NCBI RefSeq assembly: GCF_002646595.1 | Contig: NZ_PDUD01000041.1 | Coordinates: 1-64,000 of the forward strand | Source of the DNA: Flavilitoribacter nigricans DSM 23189 = NBRC 102662 | Lineage (GTDB): Bacteria; Bacteroidota; Bacteroidia; Chitinophagales; Saprospiraceae | Length of the DNA stretch: 64,000 nt | Reading direction: 5' to 3' | Shown here: piece by piece, positions 10,196-20,388 of the stretch | How positions within the stretch are numbered: the first letter of the stretch is position 1 | Layout: each line of letters opens with the position of its first letter | Position numbers and translations under genes: made by a program | The notes under the pieces: generated by a model | Told to the model about the DNA's origin: nothing | Database searches by the model: none | Seen by the model: the letters and a program-made list of their open reading frames with translations, nothing else

Positions 10196-13100
10196 TTAAT
10201 CTCTTTTCACACTGGTGAAACCAGGTGAGTTGGATTGCCACAAATCGAAATCCAGAGCACTGACATCGCCATCCATATTGTAATCTACCAGGTTGAAGGT
10301 TCGGTTCTGTGGTCCGTTGTTCAACCATTTGGCAAAGTCGGAGGCATTGATGTCCGTATCGCTGTTGATGGTTTCGGTCTGATCACCGTTACCGGCAAAC
10401 ATGGCAAACACACCCGGCAGTACTTCTTTTTGTCCGATGAAGGATCCGGAATTAAAAGGATCATTGACATAGGACTGCTTATCGCGGAAATCGTAAGTGA
10501 TCTTTCCGTTGACGATCGGCACTGCTTCGTGGGACATCACGATCAGGTGATTGCGGTGTTCAACTACGATGTAGTAACTCTGGCCCGGATCGAGCTTGCA
10601 GCAATCATCGCCGACAAATTCAATGCGTCCATCATTATGGAGTAAGGCCGCACGCTGGCAGATCGCTTCGGAGCCATCTTCCGGATTGGTTCTCAGAGAA
10701 ACCAGTACCCAATCCGTAACTGTGGATGGATAACCGGCGTCCGCATTGGCGCTGGATCCACCGGAGTCGTACAACAGTCCTTCTCCGCCATCGTAATTCC
10801 AGGGACCGACATTGAATACCTGACCACTGGTCCCCAGAGGCGCGGTATAGATGTTTCCGGTAAACGGATTCGCACTATACTGTCCAGGTAACAGTCTGGA
10901 ATCATTCAGTGTGGTCCGCATAGGCACCTGGTATTCGGCGGTTTGCGGTACGATCAGACTTCCTTCCAGGTAGACCCAAAGTTCGAACTCGATACAATCC
11001 AACTCCTCAGAGAAGTCGTTATCCGCATCTGCTTCTCCCGGAGCTACACTTACCGGGATCTGATTATCCGTCTGCGAGGTATTGACCTGGTCGCCACCGG
11101 CATCCGGGGTTGCATCACCGTCACTGATTGAGGAATAATTATCAGGTTGCAGTTCGATCACTACATAGTCACCATTGTCCACACTCGGGAAGAGGTAATC
11201 GCCGTTCACGTCCGTGGTCGCGGTCAGTCCCGTATTGGTGTCCGGTGTGCCGTCACCATCGGTATCTTCCCACAGTTCGATCACCACGCCGGCAATACCA
11301 TCACCGTTCTCGTCCGTGACCGTACCCGAAATGCTACCCGGGTTGCCGTCTTCCGCAAAGTCGTTATCCGCATCCGCTTCACCCGGAGCTACGCTTACCG
11401 GGATCAGATTATCCGTGGTGGAAACGTTGGTCTGATCGCCACCGGCATCCGGCGTTGCGTCGCCGTCACTGACGGTGGTATAATCCGCCGGTTGCTGCTC
11501 AATGACTACGTAGTCGCCATTGTCCACATTCGGGAAGAGGTAATCACCATTTGCATCCGTGGTTGCGGTCAGGCCCGTATTGGTATCCGGCGTACCGTCA
11601 CCATCGGTATCTTCCCACAGTTCGATCACTACCCCGGCAATACCGTCGCCGTTCTCGTCCGTTACCGTACCTGAAATACTACCTGGGTTGCCGTCTTCCG
11701 CAAAGTCGTTGCCGGCATCCGCTTCTCCCGGAGCTACCGTTACCGGTATTTGATTATCTACCGTCGCATCCGTATCGAATGGATCGCCGTCATCGATCGT
11801 ATCCTCATCACTGACGCTGGTGTAATCCGCCGGTTGTTGTTCAACCAGTACGTAGTCACCATTGTCTACATTCGGGAAGAGGTAATCGCCATTGGCATCC
11901 GTGGTCGCGGTCAGTCCCGTATTGGTATCCGGCGTACCGTCACCATCGGTATCTTCCCACAGTTCGATCACTACCCCGGCAATACCATCACCGTTCTCGT
12001 CCGTGACCGTACCCGAAATGCTACCCGGGTTGCCATCTTCCGCAAAGTCGTTATCCGCATCCGCTTCTCCTGGAGCTACGCTTACCGGGATCAGATTATC
12101 CGTGGTGGAAACGTTGGCCTGATCGCCACCGGCATCCGGCGTTGTGTCACCGTCACTTACGGTGGTGTAATCCGCCGGTTGCTGCTCAATGACTACGTAG
12201 TCGCCATTGTCCACATTCGGGAAGAGGTAATCGCCGTTCGCATCCGTGGTTGCGGTCAGTCCCGTATTGGTATCCGGCGTGCCGTTACCGTCGGTATCTT
12301 CCCACAGTTCGATCACTACCCCGGCAATACCGTCGCCGTTCTCGTCCGTTACCGTACCTGAAATACTACCCGGGTTGCCGTCTTCCGCAAAGTCGTTGCC
12401 GGCATCCGCTTCTCCCGGAGCTACACTTACCGGGATTTGATTATCTACCGTTGCATCCGTATCGAATGGATCGCCGTCATCGATCGTATCCTCATCACTC
12501 ACGCTGGTGTAATCCGCCGGTTGTTGTTCAACCAGTACGTAGTCACCATTATCTACATTCGGGAAGAGGTAATCGCCATTGGCATCCGTGGTCGCGGTCA
12601 GTCCCGTATTGGTATCCGGCGTGCCGTTACCGTCGGTATCTTCCCACAGTTCGATCACTACCCCGGCAATACCGTCGCCGTTCTCGTCCGTTACCGTACC
12701 TGAAATACTACCCGGGTTGCCGGCATCCGCAAAGTCGTTATCCGCATCTGCTTCACCCGGAGCTACACTTACCGGGATCAGGTTATCCGTCGTCGAAACA
12801 TTGGCCTGGTCACCTCCCGCATCCGGGGTGGCATCACCGTCGCTCACTGTGGTGTAATCCGCCGGTTGCTGCTCAATAACTACGTAGTCGCCATTATCCA
12901 CATTCGGGAAGAGATAATCGCCGTTCGCATCCGTGGTCGCGGTCAGTCCCGTATTGCTATCCGGCGTACCGTCACCATCGGTATCTTCCCACAGTTCGAT
13001 CACTACGCCGGCAATACCGTCGCCGTTCTCGTCCGTTACCGTACCTGAAATGCTACCAGGGTTGCCGGCATCCGCAAAGTCGTTGCCGGTATCCGCTTCG

Positions 13101-16100
13101 CCCGGAGCTACCGTTACCGGTATCTGATTATCTACTGTCGCATCCGTATCGAACGGATCGCCGTCATCGATCGTATCCTCGTCGCTAACACTGGTGTAAT
13201 CCGCTGGTTGTTGCTCAACCAGTACGTAGTCACCGTTGTCTACATTCAGGAAGAGATAATCGCCGTTCGCATCCGTGGTCGCGGTCAGTCCCGTATTGGT
13301 ATCCGGCGTACCGTCACCATCGGTATCTTCCCACAGTTCGATCACCACGCCGGCAATACCATCACCGTTCTCGTCCGTGACCGTGCCCGAAATGCTACCC
13401 GGGTTGCCGTCTTCGGCAAAGTCGTTATCCGCGTCCGCTTCACCCGGAGCTACGCTCACGGGGATCAGATTATCCGTGGTAGAAACGTTCGCCTGATCCC
13501 CACCGGCATCCGGGGTCGCATCACCGTCGCTGACTGTGGTGTAATCCGCCGGTTGCTGCTCAACAATCACATAATCACCGGCAAAAACATTCAGGAAGAC
13601 ATAATCGCCGTTCGCATCCGTGGTCGCAGTCAGTCCCGTATTGGTATCCGGTGTACCGTCACCATTGGTATCTTCCCACAGTTCGATCACTACCCCGGCA
13701 ATACCGTCGCCGTTCTCGTCCGTGACCGTACCCGAAATACTACCCGGCAGGTACACGATCGTAGGATCGTCCGGTTCTCCGTCGCCATCAGGGTCATTAT
13801 TGGTTGGATCGGTCGGATCATCAGAAAGATCATCTACCGGTTGGTTTTCCGGATTCTGGCCCGAAACGGTCGCCTGGTTCAGGAATGAACCATTAGCAAC
13901 ATCTGCGGCCGTAATCGTATGCTGAGCGATCGCTCCGGAATAGGATTCACCCGGATTCAGGGTGCCGGCAAAACTATTTGCCACAAAAACTCCGGCCGTA
14001 TTATCAACGATATTCACACTGGTCAGCGGAACATCACCGGTATTGGTCACCGTGAAGGAGTAAGTAATTACATCGCCTACACCGCCAATAAGACCGTCAC
14101 CATTCGTATCGGCCAAAGGATCAGCCGTTTTTTCCAGTTCCAGACATTCACTCAGAATGGTTATGTCCAGAGCAACCGTACAGGATCCGTCGCCATTCTG
14201 TACATACAGGGTATGGGTACCCGGACCAAGATCGGAGAAGACGAACATATGCCCGCCGGCCGTCCAGGTCACACCGTCAGTACTGTAGCGATAACTACCC
14301 AGTATCTCACCTCCGTCCACATACAAGGTCGCTGAACCTCCGCTCAGGCACATCGCACGTTCCAGGTCGTAATCTACTATGGTCGGTTTATCGATATCGT
14401 CCAGGGTTAACAGCAGCGGATCGATCTCACAGGTTCCATTGCTGTTTCTGATCGCGATCTGGTAATCGCCCGCGGTCAGTCCCGTGAAAGTAAATTCAGT
14501 GGTATCGATCGTCCAATTCGCGCCTCCATCCTTGCTGAATTGATAAGGAGGCTCTCCACCACTACCCACTACCGTAATGGTTCCATTATCTCCATCACAG
14601 GTGGTCGGATTGGTAGTCGTGGTATACAGGAGGATCGGCTCGTTCGGTTGGGTCAGCACAATTACGGGTCCTGCCGTTGCACAGGTTCCATCATTGTTTC
14701 TGACAAATACCTCGTAATAGCCAGCGATCAGGCCGGTGAAGGTATTAGAAGACTGCCAGGTCACTCCGCCGTCTATGCTGTATTCTGTATCCGCCACCGG
14801 CGTGTCCGAAGTAATAGTGATCGACCCGGTCGGCGAATCACAATCATCTGGATTAATAGTGTTGGCCGAAACAAACGATGGGTTACCAGGTGCCGTCAGC
14901 ACGACCTGGCCACCGTCCGTTTCACAATCATCGGATTTCACCACAATGTCGTATGTACCCGCTTCCAGTCCAATAAAAACGGAACTGGTACTGAAGGATG
15001 CACCTCCGTTGATGCTGTACAGCAGATTCGCTCCGGAAGCATTGATCTCAATTCGTCCCGTCGGGGAATCACAGTCAACCGGATCCGTGGCAACGATCTG
15101 CTCGATGACCGGGCAGATGATGGTTTCGGTGGGATCGTCCGGATTACCGTCGCCGTTTGGATCGACGTTCTCCGTATCATCCGGATCATCGGAAGAATCC
15201 GTTACGTTATTATCATTCGGATCATCGGCGTCTACCGTCGCGGAGTTTACGTGGATACCCGCATCGATATCGGCTTGGGTGATCATATAGGTTCCACTAC
15301 AGGTCGTGTTTTGGCCCGGGGCCAGTACCACACCCGTCAGATCGCAGTCCAGCGTTACATCCGCATCGCTCAGTACGATATTGTCCAGGGTGACGTTGCC
15401 CGTGTTGGTGATCACAAAGCTATAGGTGATCACATCGCCAACCGTGGCTACACCATCCGCACCCAGATCCAGAACATCGGTCTTGGTCACATCGATGCTA
15501 CCCGCACTCGGCAGTGGCGTATCGGTTGGATCGTCCGGATTGCCGTCTCCGTTTGGATCGACGTTTTCCGTATCATCCGGATCATCGGACGTATCCGTTA
15601 CGTTGGTGTTGTTCGGATCATCGGCGTCTACCGTCGCGGAGTTCACATGGATACCCGCATCGATATCGGCTTGGGTGATCATATAGGTGCCACTGCAGGT
15701 TACATCCTGGCCTGGTGCCAGCACTACTCCTGTCAGGTCGCAGTCCAAAGTTACATCCGCATCGCTCAGTACGATGTTGTCCAGCGTGACATTGCCCGTG
15801 TTGGTGATCACAAAGGAGTAAGTTATCACATCGCCAACCGTGGCGACACCATCCGCACCCAGATCCAGTACATCGGTCTTGGTTATATCGATACTTCCCG
15901 CACTCGGCAGTGGTGTATCGGTCGGATCGTCCGGATTACCGTCGCCGTTTGGATCGACGTTCTCCGTGTCATCCGGATCATCGGACGTATCCGTTACGTT
16001 ATTATCATTCGGATCATCGGCATCTACCGTGGCGGAGTTCACATGGATACCCGCGTCGATATCGGCCTGCGTGATCATATAGGTTCCACTACAGGTTACA

Positions 16101-19100
16101 TCCTGGCCTGGTGCCAGTACTACGCCCGTCAGATCGCAGTCCAAAGTTACATCCGCATCGCTCAGCACGATGTTGTCCAGCGTGACATTACCCGTGTTGG
16201 TGATCACAAAGGAGTAAGTGATCACATCGCCAACCGTGGCAACACCGTCCGCACCCAGATCCAGAACATCGGTCTTGGTCACATCGATGCTACCCGCGCT
16301 TGGCAGTGGCGTATCGGTCGGATCGTCCGGATTGCCGTCTCCGTTTGGATCAACGTTTTCGGTGTCATCCGGATCATCCGAGGTATCCGTTACGTTGGTG
16401 TTGTTCGGATCATCGGCGTCTACCGTGGCGGAGTTCACATGGATACCCGCATCGATGTCCGCCTGGGTGATCATATAGGTTCCACTACAGGTCGTGTTTT
16501 CACCTGGAGCTAATACTACACCCGTCAGATCGCAATTCAGCGTTACATCCGCATCGCTCAGTACGATGTTGTCCAGGGTTACGTTACCCGTGTTGGTGAT
16601 CACGAAGGAGTAAGTGATCACATCGCCAACTGTGGCGACACCATCCGCACCCAGGTCCAGGGCATCGGTCTTGGTCACATTGATACTTCCCGCACTCGGC
16701 AATGGCGTATCGGTCGGATCATCCGGATTACCGTCGCCATTCGGATCGACATTTTCCGTATCGTCCGGATCGTCGGACGTATCTGTTACGTTGGTGTTGT
16801 TCGGATCATCGCTGTCTACCGTGGCGGAGTTCACATGGATACCCTCGTCGATATCGGCTTGCGTGATCAGGTAGGTGCCACTGCAGGTTACATCCTGGCC
16901 CGGTGCCAGTACCACACCCGTCAGATCGCAGTCCAGCGTCACATCCGCATCAGTCAGTACGATGTTGTCCAGCGTGACATTACCCGTATTGGTGATCACA
17001 AAGGAGTAGGTGATCACATCGCCAACCGTGGCGACACCATCCGCACCCAGATCCAGTACATCGGTCTTGGTTACATCGATGCTACCCGCACTCGGCAGCG
17101 GCGTATCGGTTGGATCATCCGGATTGCCGTCGCCGTTCGGATCGACATTTTCCGTATCATCCGGATCGTCGGACGTATCCGTTACGTTGGTATTGTTCGG
17201 ATCATCGGCGTCGACTGTGGCGGAGTTCACATGGATACCCGCGTCGATATCGGCCTGCGTGATCATATACGTTCCACTGCAGGTCGTGTTTTGGCCCGGG
17301 GCCAGTACCACACCCGTCAGGTCGCAGTCCAGCGTTACATCCGCATCGCTCAGTACGATGTTGTCCAGGGTTACATTACCCGTGTTGGTGATCACAAAGG
17401 AGTAAGTGATCACATCACCAACTGTGGCTACACCATCCGCACCCAGATCCAGAACATCGGTCTTAGTTACATCGATACTTCCCGCGCTTGGCAGTGGCGT
17501 ATCGGTCGGATCGTCCGGATTACCGTCACCGTTTGGATCGACGTTTTCCGTATCATCCGGATCATCGGAGGTATCCGTTACGTTGTTGTTGTTGTTCGGA
17601 TCATCGGCGTCGACCGTAGCAGAGTTCACATGGATCCCCGCGTCGATATCGGCCTGCGTGATCATATACGTTCCACTGCAGGTCGTGTTTTGGCCCGGAG
17701 CTAATACCACGCCTGTCAGGTCGCAGTCCAAAGTCACATCCGCATCAGTCAGTACGATGTTGTCCAGCGTGACATTACCCGTGTTGGTGATCACAAAAGT
17801 GTAGGTGATCACATCGCCAACCGTGGCTACACCATCCGCGCCCAGATCCAGTACATCGGTCTTGGTTACATCGATGCTTCCTGCACTCGGCAGTGGCGTA
17901 TCGGTCGGATCATCCGGATTGCCATCGCCGTTTGGATCGACGTTTTCCGTATCATCCGGATCATCGGAAGTATCCGTTACGTTATTATCATTCGGATCAT
18001 CGGCGTCGACTGTGGCGGAGTTCACATGGATACCCGCGTCAATGTCCGCCTGCGTGATCATATAGGTGCCGCTGCAGGTCGTGTTTTGGCCCGGGGCCAG
18101 TACTACACCCGTCAGATCGCAGTCCAAGGTCACATCCGCATCGCTCAGTACGATGTTGTCCAGGGTTACGTTACCGGTATTGGTGATCACAAAGGAGTAG
18201 GTGATCACATCGCCAACCGTGGCTACACCATCCGCACCCAGATCCAGTACATCGGTCTTAGTCACATCGATACTTCCCGCACTCGGCAGTGGCGTATCGG
18301 TAGGATCGTCCGGATTACCGTCGCCATTCGGATCGACATTTTCCGTATCATCCGGATCGTCGGACGTATCCGTTACGTTGGTGTTGTTCGGATCATCGGC
18401 GTCTACCGTGGCGGAGTTCACATGGATACCCGCATCGATATCGGCCTGCGTGATCATATAGGTTCCACTGCAGGTCGTGTTTTGGCCCGGAGCCAGTACT
18501 ACGCCCGTCAGATCACAGTCCAAAGTCACATCCGCATCAGTCAGTACGATGTTGTCCAGCGTGACATTACCCGTGTTGGTGATCACAAAAGTGTAGGTGA
18601 TCACATCGCCAACCGTGGCCACACCATCCGCGCCCAGATCCAGTACATCAGTCTTCGTCACATCGATACTTCCCGCACTCGGCAGTGGCGTATCGGTAGG
18701 ATCATCCGGATTGCCGTCGCCGTTTGGATCAACGTTCTCCGTATCATCCGGATCATCGGAGGTATCCGTAACGTTGGTGTTGTTCGGATCATCGGCGTCT
18801 ACTGTCGCGGAGTTCACATGGATACCCGCATCGATATCGGCCTGCGTGATCATATAGGTGCCACTACAGGTCGTGTTTTGGCCAGGAGCCAGTACTATAC
18901 CCGTCAGGTCGCAGTCCAAGGTCACATCCGCATCGCTCAGTACGATGTTGTCCAGGGTTACGTTACCCGTGTTGGTGATCACGAAGGAGTAAGTAATCAC
19001 ATCTCCTACTGTGGCGACACCATCCGCACCCAGATCCAGTACATCGGTCTTGGTTACATCGATGCTTCCTGCACTCGGAACCGTAGTTACCGTAGGATCA

Positions 19101-20203
19101 TTTTCCAAGGGGCTATTATCATCCGAGTCATCAGTCACCGGATCGGCGCCCAGGGGTGTACCCGTGGCGGTGGCCTGGTTGGTTACACTTCCCGCATCAA
19201 TATCTGCCTGGGTGATGGCATAGGTAGCCGTGAATTCAGCTTCATCACCCGGGGACAGCACATCAATAGAAGCATCCGTTACCGCATCACTGGAAGAACC
19301 TCCATTCACGGTAATATTTTCCGAACCCGGAGCGGGTAACAGGCCCGTACCGGTAAATGAGCCGGCATTTTCATCAACCGTCACATCGTATAAAGTAGCC
19401 GGCCCCGTATTGATCACGGTATAGGTATAGGTAATGATATCCCCGACCGAGGCTACTCCATCGGCACCGAGATCCAGGTCTGAGGTTTTGACAATAGATA
19501 TCGCCGCATTACAGGCATCCTCAATACAACCGGTACTGGAAGTCATACCAACATTATCAGCCAGGGCATCCACCCGGCAATCAAAGCCCGGATTTTCTTC
19601 CCAGAGGTAGTTGATCACTTCGTCATCCGCCAGGATAACATCGGAATAGTCTGCATTTAGGAAATAAGTACCCACGATACCGGCATCGTTTACCAGATAT
19701 CCATCATCCTGGGCAATCCCCGCGTCCCAACCGCAATGATTGTTATCAAAAACGATGGGCGCACACAAGGGGAAGGTGGCTGCCGGATCGACGGTGAAGC
19801 AAAAGTCCAGCACATGAGTTGGCGTAGCGGTCAGGTTAATCGCATTGGCAGAGTTGTCCGAAATCAGATCGAACTGGGCAAAAATACCGCCCCCGCCGGT
19901 GAAATTGAAAACCCCTCCGTAAACGTCGGCACTTTCATTGAAGCCGTTTATGGTATAACCGGTCTCCACATTAGTGACGCTCAGATTGGTTAGATATCCC
20001 GCGTCGTAAAAAATCCTCATTGTACTGGTACTTAGTTCCGGGCTTTGGGAGCCGTCGTCGATAGCAACCAGCAAAGGGTAACAGATCTGGATCTGTTCCC
20101 CGCAGGTGATATCTATTTCGCCGATGCTCCACTCCAGCGTCCGCTGGGCAAATAGCCCGGAAACTAAGCAGATGGCTGTAAAAAGTAAAAGTAGTTTTTT
20201 CAT
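10196..20203 (-). CDS. Giant secreted protein: cohesin-like N-domain, 10 DUF7507 and 8 SdrD-B repeats, dockerin-like C-terminus
   Basis: This is a 3335-residue protein with signal peptide MKKLLLLFTAICLVSGLFAQ. In order it has a cohesin-like domain (about 21-225); one divergent DUF11 repeat (about 233-375); ten near-identical 132-residue DUF7507-type repeats (377-1697, each with SAGSIDVTKTDVLDLGADG); about four SprB-like repeats (1700-2030, words such as YSINGG and GLTAGDYQIAI); another DUF11 repeat; and eight SdrD-B-like repeats (2153-3064, [18 protein letters not shown]). The C-terminal module of about 270 residues ends in [13 protein letters not shown] and [16 protein letters not shown], a dockerin-like EF-hand pair whose second loop has Asp/Asn at positions 1, 3, 5, 7 and 12. 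The protein is very acidic, which fits calcium binding. No canonical T9SS tail is present. The likely role is a surface or extracellular adhesin or scaffold. Confidence 0.93.
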   Translation of the reverse strand: MKKLLLLFTAICLVSGLFAQRTLEWSIGEIDITCGEQIQICYPLLVAIDDGSQSPELSTSTMRIFYDAGYLTNLSVTNVETGYTINGFNESADVYGGVFNFTGGGGIFAQFDLISDNSANAINLTATPTHVLDFCFTVDPAATFPLCAPIVFDNNHCGWDAGIAQDDGYLVNDAGIVGTYFLNADYSDVILADDEVINYLWEENPGFDCRVDALADNVGMTSSTGCIEDACNAAISIVKTSDLDLGADGVASVGDIITYTYTVINTGPATLYDVTVDENAGSFTGTGLLPAPGSENITVNGGSSSDAVTDASIDVLSPGDEAEFTATYAITQADIDAGSVTNQATATGTPLGADPVTDDSDDNSPLENDPTVTTVPSAGSIDVTKTDVLDLGADGVATVGDVITYSFVITNTGNVTLDNIVLSDADVTLDCDLTGIVLAPGQNTTCSGTYMITQADIDAGIHVNSATVDADDPNNTNVTDTSDDPDDTENVDPNGDGNPDDPTDTPLPSAGSIDVTKTDVLDLGADGVATVGDVITYTFVITNTGNVTLDNIVLTDADVTLDCDLTGVVLAPGQNTTCSGTYMITQADIDAGIHVNSATVDADDPNNTNVTDTSDDPDDTENVDPNGDGNPDDPTDTPLPSAGSIDVTKTDVLDLGADGVATVGDVITYSFVITNTGNVTLDNIVLSDADVTLDCDLTGVVLAPGQNTTCSGTYMITQADIDAGIHVNSATVDADDPNDNNVTDTSDDPDDTENVDPNGDGNPDDPTDTPLPSAGSIDVTKTDVLDLGADGVATVGDVITYTFVITNTGNVTLDNIVLTDADVTLDCDLTGVVLAPGQNTTCSGTYMITQADIDAGIHVNSATVDADDPNNNNNVTDTSDDPDDTENVDPNGDGNPDDPTDTPLPSAGSIDVTKTDVLDLGADGVATVGDVITYSFVITNTGNVTLDNIVLSDADVTLDCDLTGVVLAPGQNTTCSGTYMITQADIDAGIHVNSATVDADDPNNTNVTDTSDDPDDTENVDPNGDGNPDDPTDTPLPSAGSIDVTKTDVLDLGADGVATVGDVITYSFVITNTGNVTLDNIVLTDADVTLDCDLTGVVLAPGQDVTCSGTYLITQADIDEGIHVNSATVDSDDPNNTNVTDTSDDPDDTENVDPNGDGNPDDPTDTPLPSAGSINVTKTDALDLGADGVATVGDVITYSFVITNTGNVTLDNIVLSDADVTLNCDLTGVVLAPGENTTCSGTYMITQADIDAGIHVNSATVDADDPNNTNVTDTSDDPDDTENVDPNGDGNPDDPTDTPLPSAGSIDVTKTDVLDLGADGVATVGDVITYSFVITNTGNVTLDNIVLSDADVTLDCDLTGVVLAPGQDVTCSGTYMITQADIDAGIHVNSATVDADDPNDNNVTDTSDDPDDTENVDPNGDGNPDDPTDTPLPSAGSIDITKTDVLDLGADGVATVGDVITYSFVITNTGNVTLDNIVLSDADVTLDCDLTGVVLAPGQDVTCSGTYMITQADIDAGIHVNSATVDADDPNNTNVTDTSDDPDDTENVDPNGDGNPDDPTDTPLPSAGSIDVTKTDVLDLGADGVATVGDVITYSFVITNTGNVTLDNIVLSDADVTLDCDLTGVVLAPGQNTTCSGTYMITQADIDAGIHVNSATVDADDPNDNNVTDSSDDPDDTENVDPNGDGNPDDPTETIICPVIEQIVATDPVDCDSPTGRIEINASGANLLYSINGGASFSTSSVFIGLEAGTYDIVVKSDDCETDGGQVVLTAPGNPSFVSANTINPDDCDSPTGSITITSDTPVADTEYSIDGGVTWQSSNTFTGLIAGYYEVFVRNNDGTCATAGPVIVLTQPNEPILLYTTTTNPTTCDGDNGTITVVGSGGEPPYQFSKDGGANWTIDTTEFTFTGLTAGDYQIAIRNSNGTCEIDPLLLTLDDIDKPTIVDYDLERAMCLSGGSATLYVDGGEILGSYRYSTDGVTWTAGGHMFVFSDLGPGTHTLYVQNGDGSCTVALDITILSECLELEKTADPLADTNGDGLIGGVGDVITYSFTVTNTGDVPLTSVNIVDNTAGVFVANSFAGTLNPGESYSGAIAQHTITAADVANGSFLNQATVSGQNPENQPVDDLSDDPTDPTNNDPDGDGEPDDPTIVYLPGSISGTVTDENGDGIAGVVIELWEDTNGDGTPDTNTGLTATTDANGDYVFLNVFAGDYVIVEQQPADYTTVSDGDATPDAGGDQANVSTTDNLIPVSVAPGEADADNDFAEDGNPGSISGTVTDENGDGIAGVVIELWEDTDGDGTPDTNTGLTATTDANGDYLFLNVDNGDYVLVEQQPADYTSVSDEDTIDDGDPFDTDATVDNQIPVTVAPGEADTGNDFADAGNPGSISGTVTDENGDGIAGVVIELWEDTDGDGTPDSNTGLTATTDANGDYLFPNVDNGDYVVIEQQPADYTTVSDGDATPDAGGDQANVSTTDNLIPVSVAPGEADADNDFADAGNPGSISGTVTDENGDGIAGVVIELWEDTDGNGTPDTNTGLTATTDANGDYLFPNVDNGDYVLVEQQPADYTSVSDEDTIDDGDPFDTDATVDNQIPVSVAPGEADAGNDFAEDGNPGSISGTVTDENGDGIAGVVIELWEDTDGNGTPDTNTGLTATTDANGDYLFPNVDNGDYVVIEQQPADYTTVSDGDTTPDAGGDQANVSTTDNLIPVSVAPGEADADNDFAEDGNPGSISGTVTDENGDGIAGVVIELWEDTDGDGTPDTNTGLTATTDANGDYLFPNVDNGDYVLVEQQPADYTSVSDEDTIDDGDPFDTDATVDNQIPVTVAPGEADAGNDFAEDGNPGSISGTVTDENGDGIAGVVIELWEDTDGDGTPDTNTGLTATTDANGDYLFPNVDNGDYVVIEQQPADYTTVSDGDATPDAGGDQTNVSTTDNLIPVSVAPGEADADNDFAEDGNPGSISGTVTDENGDGIAGVVIELWEDTDGDGTPDTNTGLTATTDVNGDYLFPSVDNGDYVVIELQPDNYSSISDGDATPDAGGDQVNTSQTDNQIPVSVAPGEADADNDFSEELDCIEFELWVYLEGSLIVPQTAEYQVPMRTTLNDSRLLPGQYSANPFTGNIYTAPLGTSGQVFNVGPWNYDGGEGLLYDSGGSSANADAGYPSTVTDWVLVSLRTNPEDGSEAICQRAALLHNDGRIEFVGDDCCKLDPGQSYYIVVEHRNHLIVMSHEAVPIVNGKITYDFRDKQSYVNDPFNSGSFIGQKEVLPGVFAMFAGNGDQTETINSDTDINASDFAKWLNNGPQNRTFNLVDYNMDGDVSALDFDLWQSNSPGFTSVKRD
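11010..13746 (-). repeat. Eight SdrD-B-like coding repeats with two alternating variants
   Basis: There are eight units of roughly 333-354 bp inside the 3335-residue gene. Variant A contains [13 protein letters not shown] and variant B contains SDEDTIDDGDPFDTD. From the N-terminus the order reads A B A B A B A A. The A+B pair repeats at about 687 bp, which points to amplification of two-unit blocks. Confidence 0.9.
15113..19075 (-). repeat. Ten tandem 396-bp DUF7507 coding repeats
   Basis: Ten consecutive units of 132 codons start with Ser-Ala-Gly-Ser at base 19075. Nine are 396 bp and one is 399 bp because of an extra Asn codon in the Asn run (near 17590). Units differ at only a few codons (YSFV or YTFV; GQNTT, GQDVT or GENTT; NNTN or NDNN). 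Such similarity implies recent expansion or gene conversion, and the array is prone to assembly collapse. Confidence 0.93.
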
Positions 20204-20388
20204 GTTTAAGTGATTGTCTATGTTGTGCTTGCTTGGCTGTAGAATGACATTGGTTCTTAAAAAGTCTAAAAGTGTTGTTTCATCTGAAGGTGTCTAAAGA
20301 TCCCCGCCTCTCCTTTAGGGACCTTTAGACCAATCCTGCTGCTTACCAAAGCTTCAACCGATGACGGATCCAGTTTTTCATTCGATCG

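Noticed and set aside
14540-19339. Repetitive plus-strand open frames (657, 289 and 437 residues)
   Set aside because: They are antisense shadows of the DUF7507 and SprB-like coding repeats, and their periodicity of 396 bp comes from the real gene.
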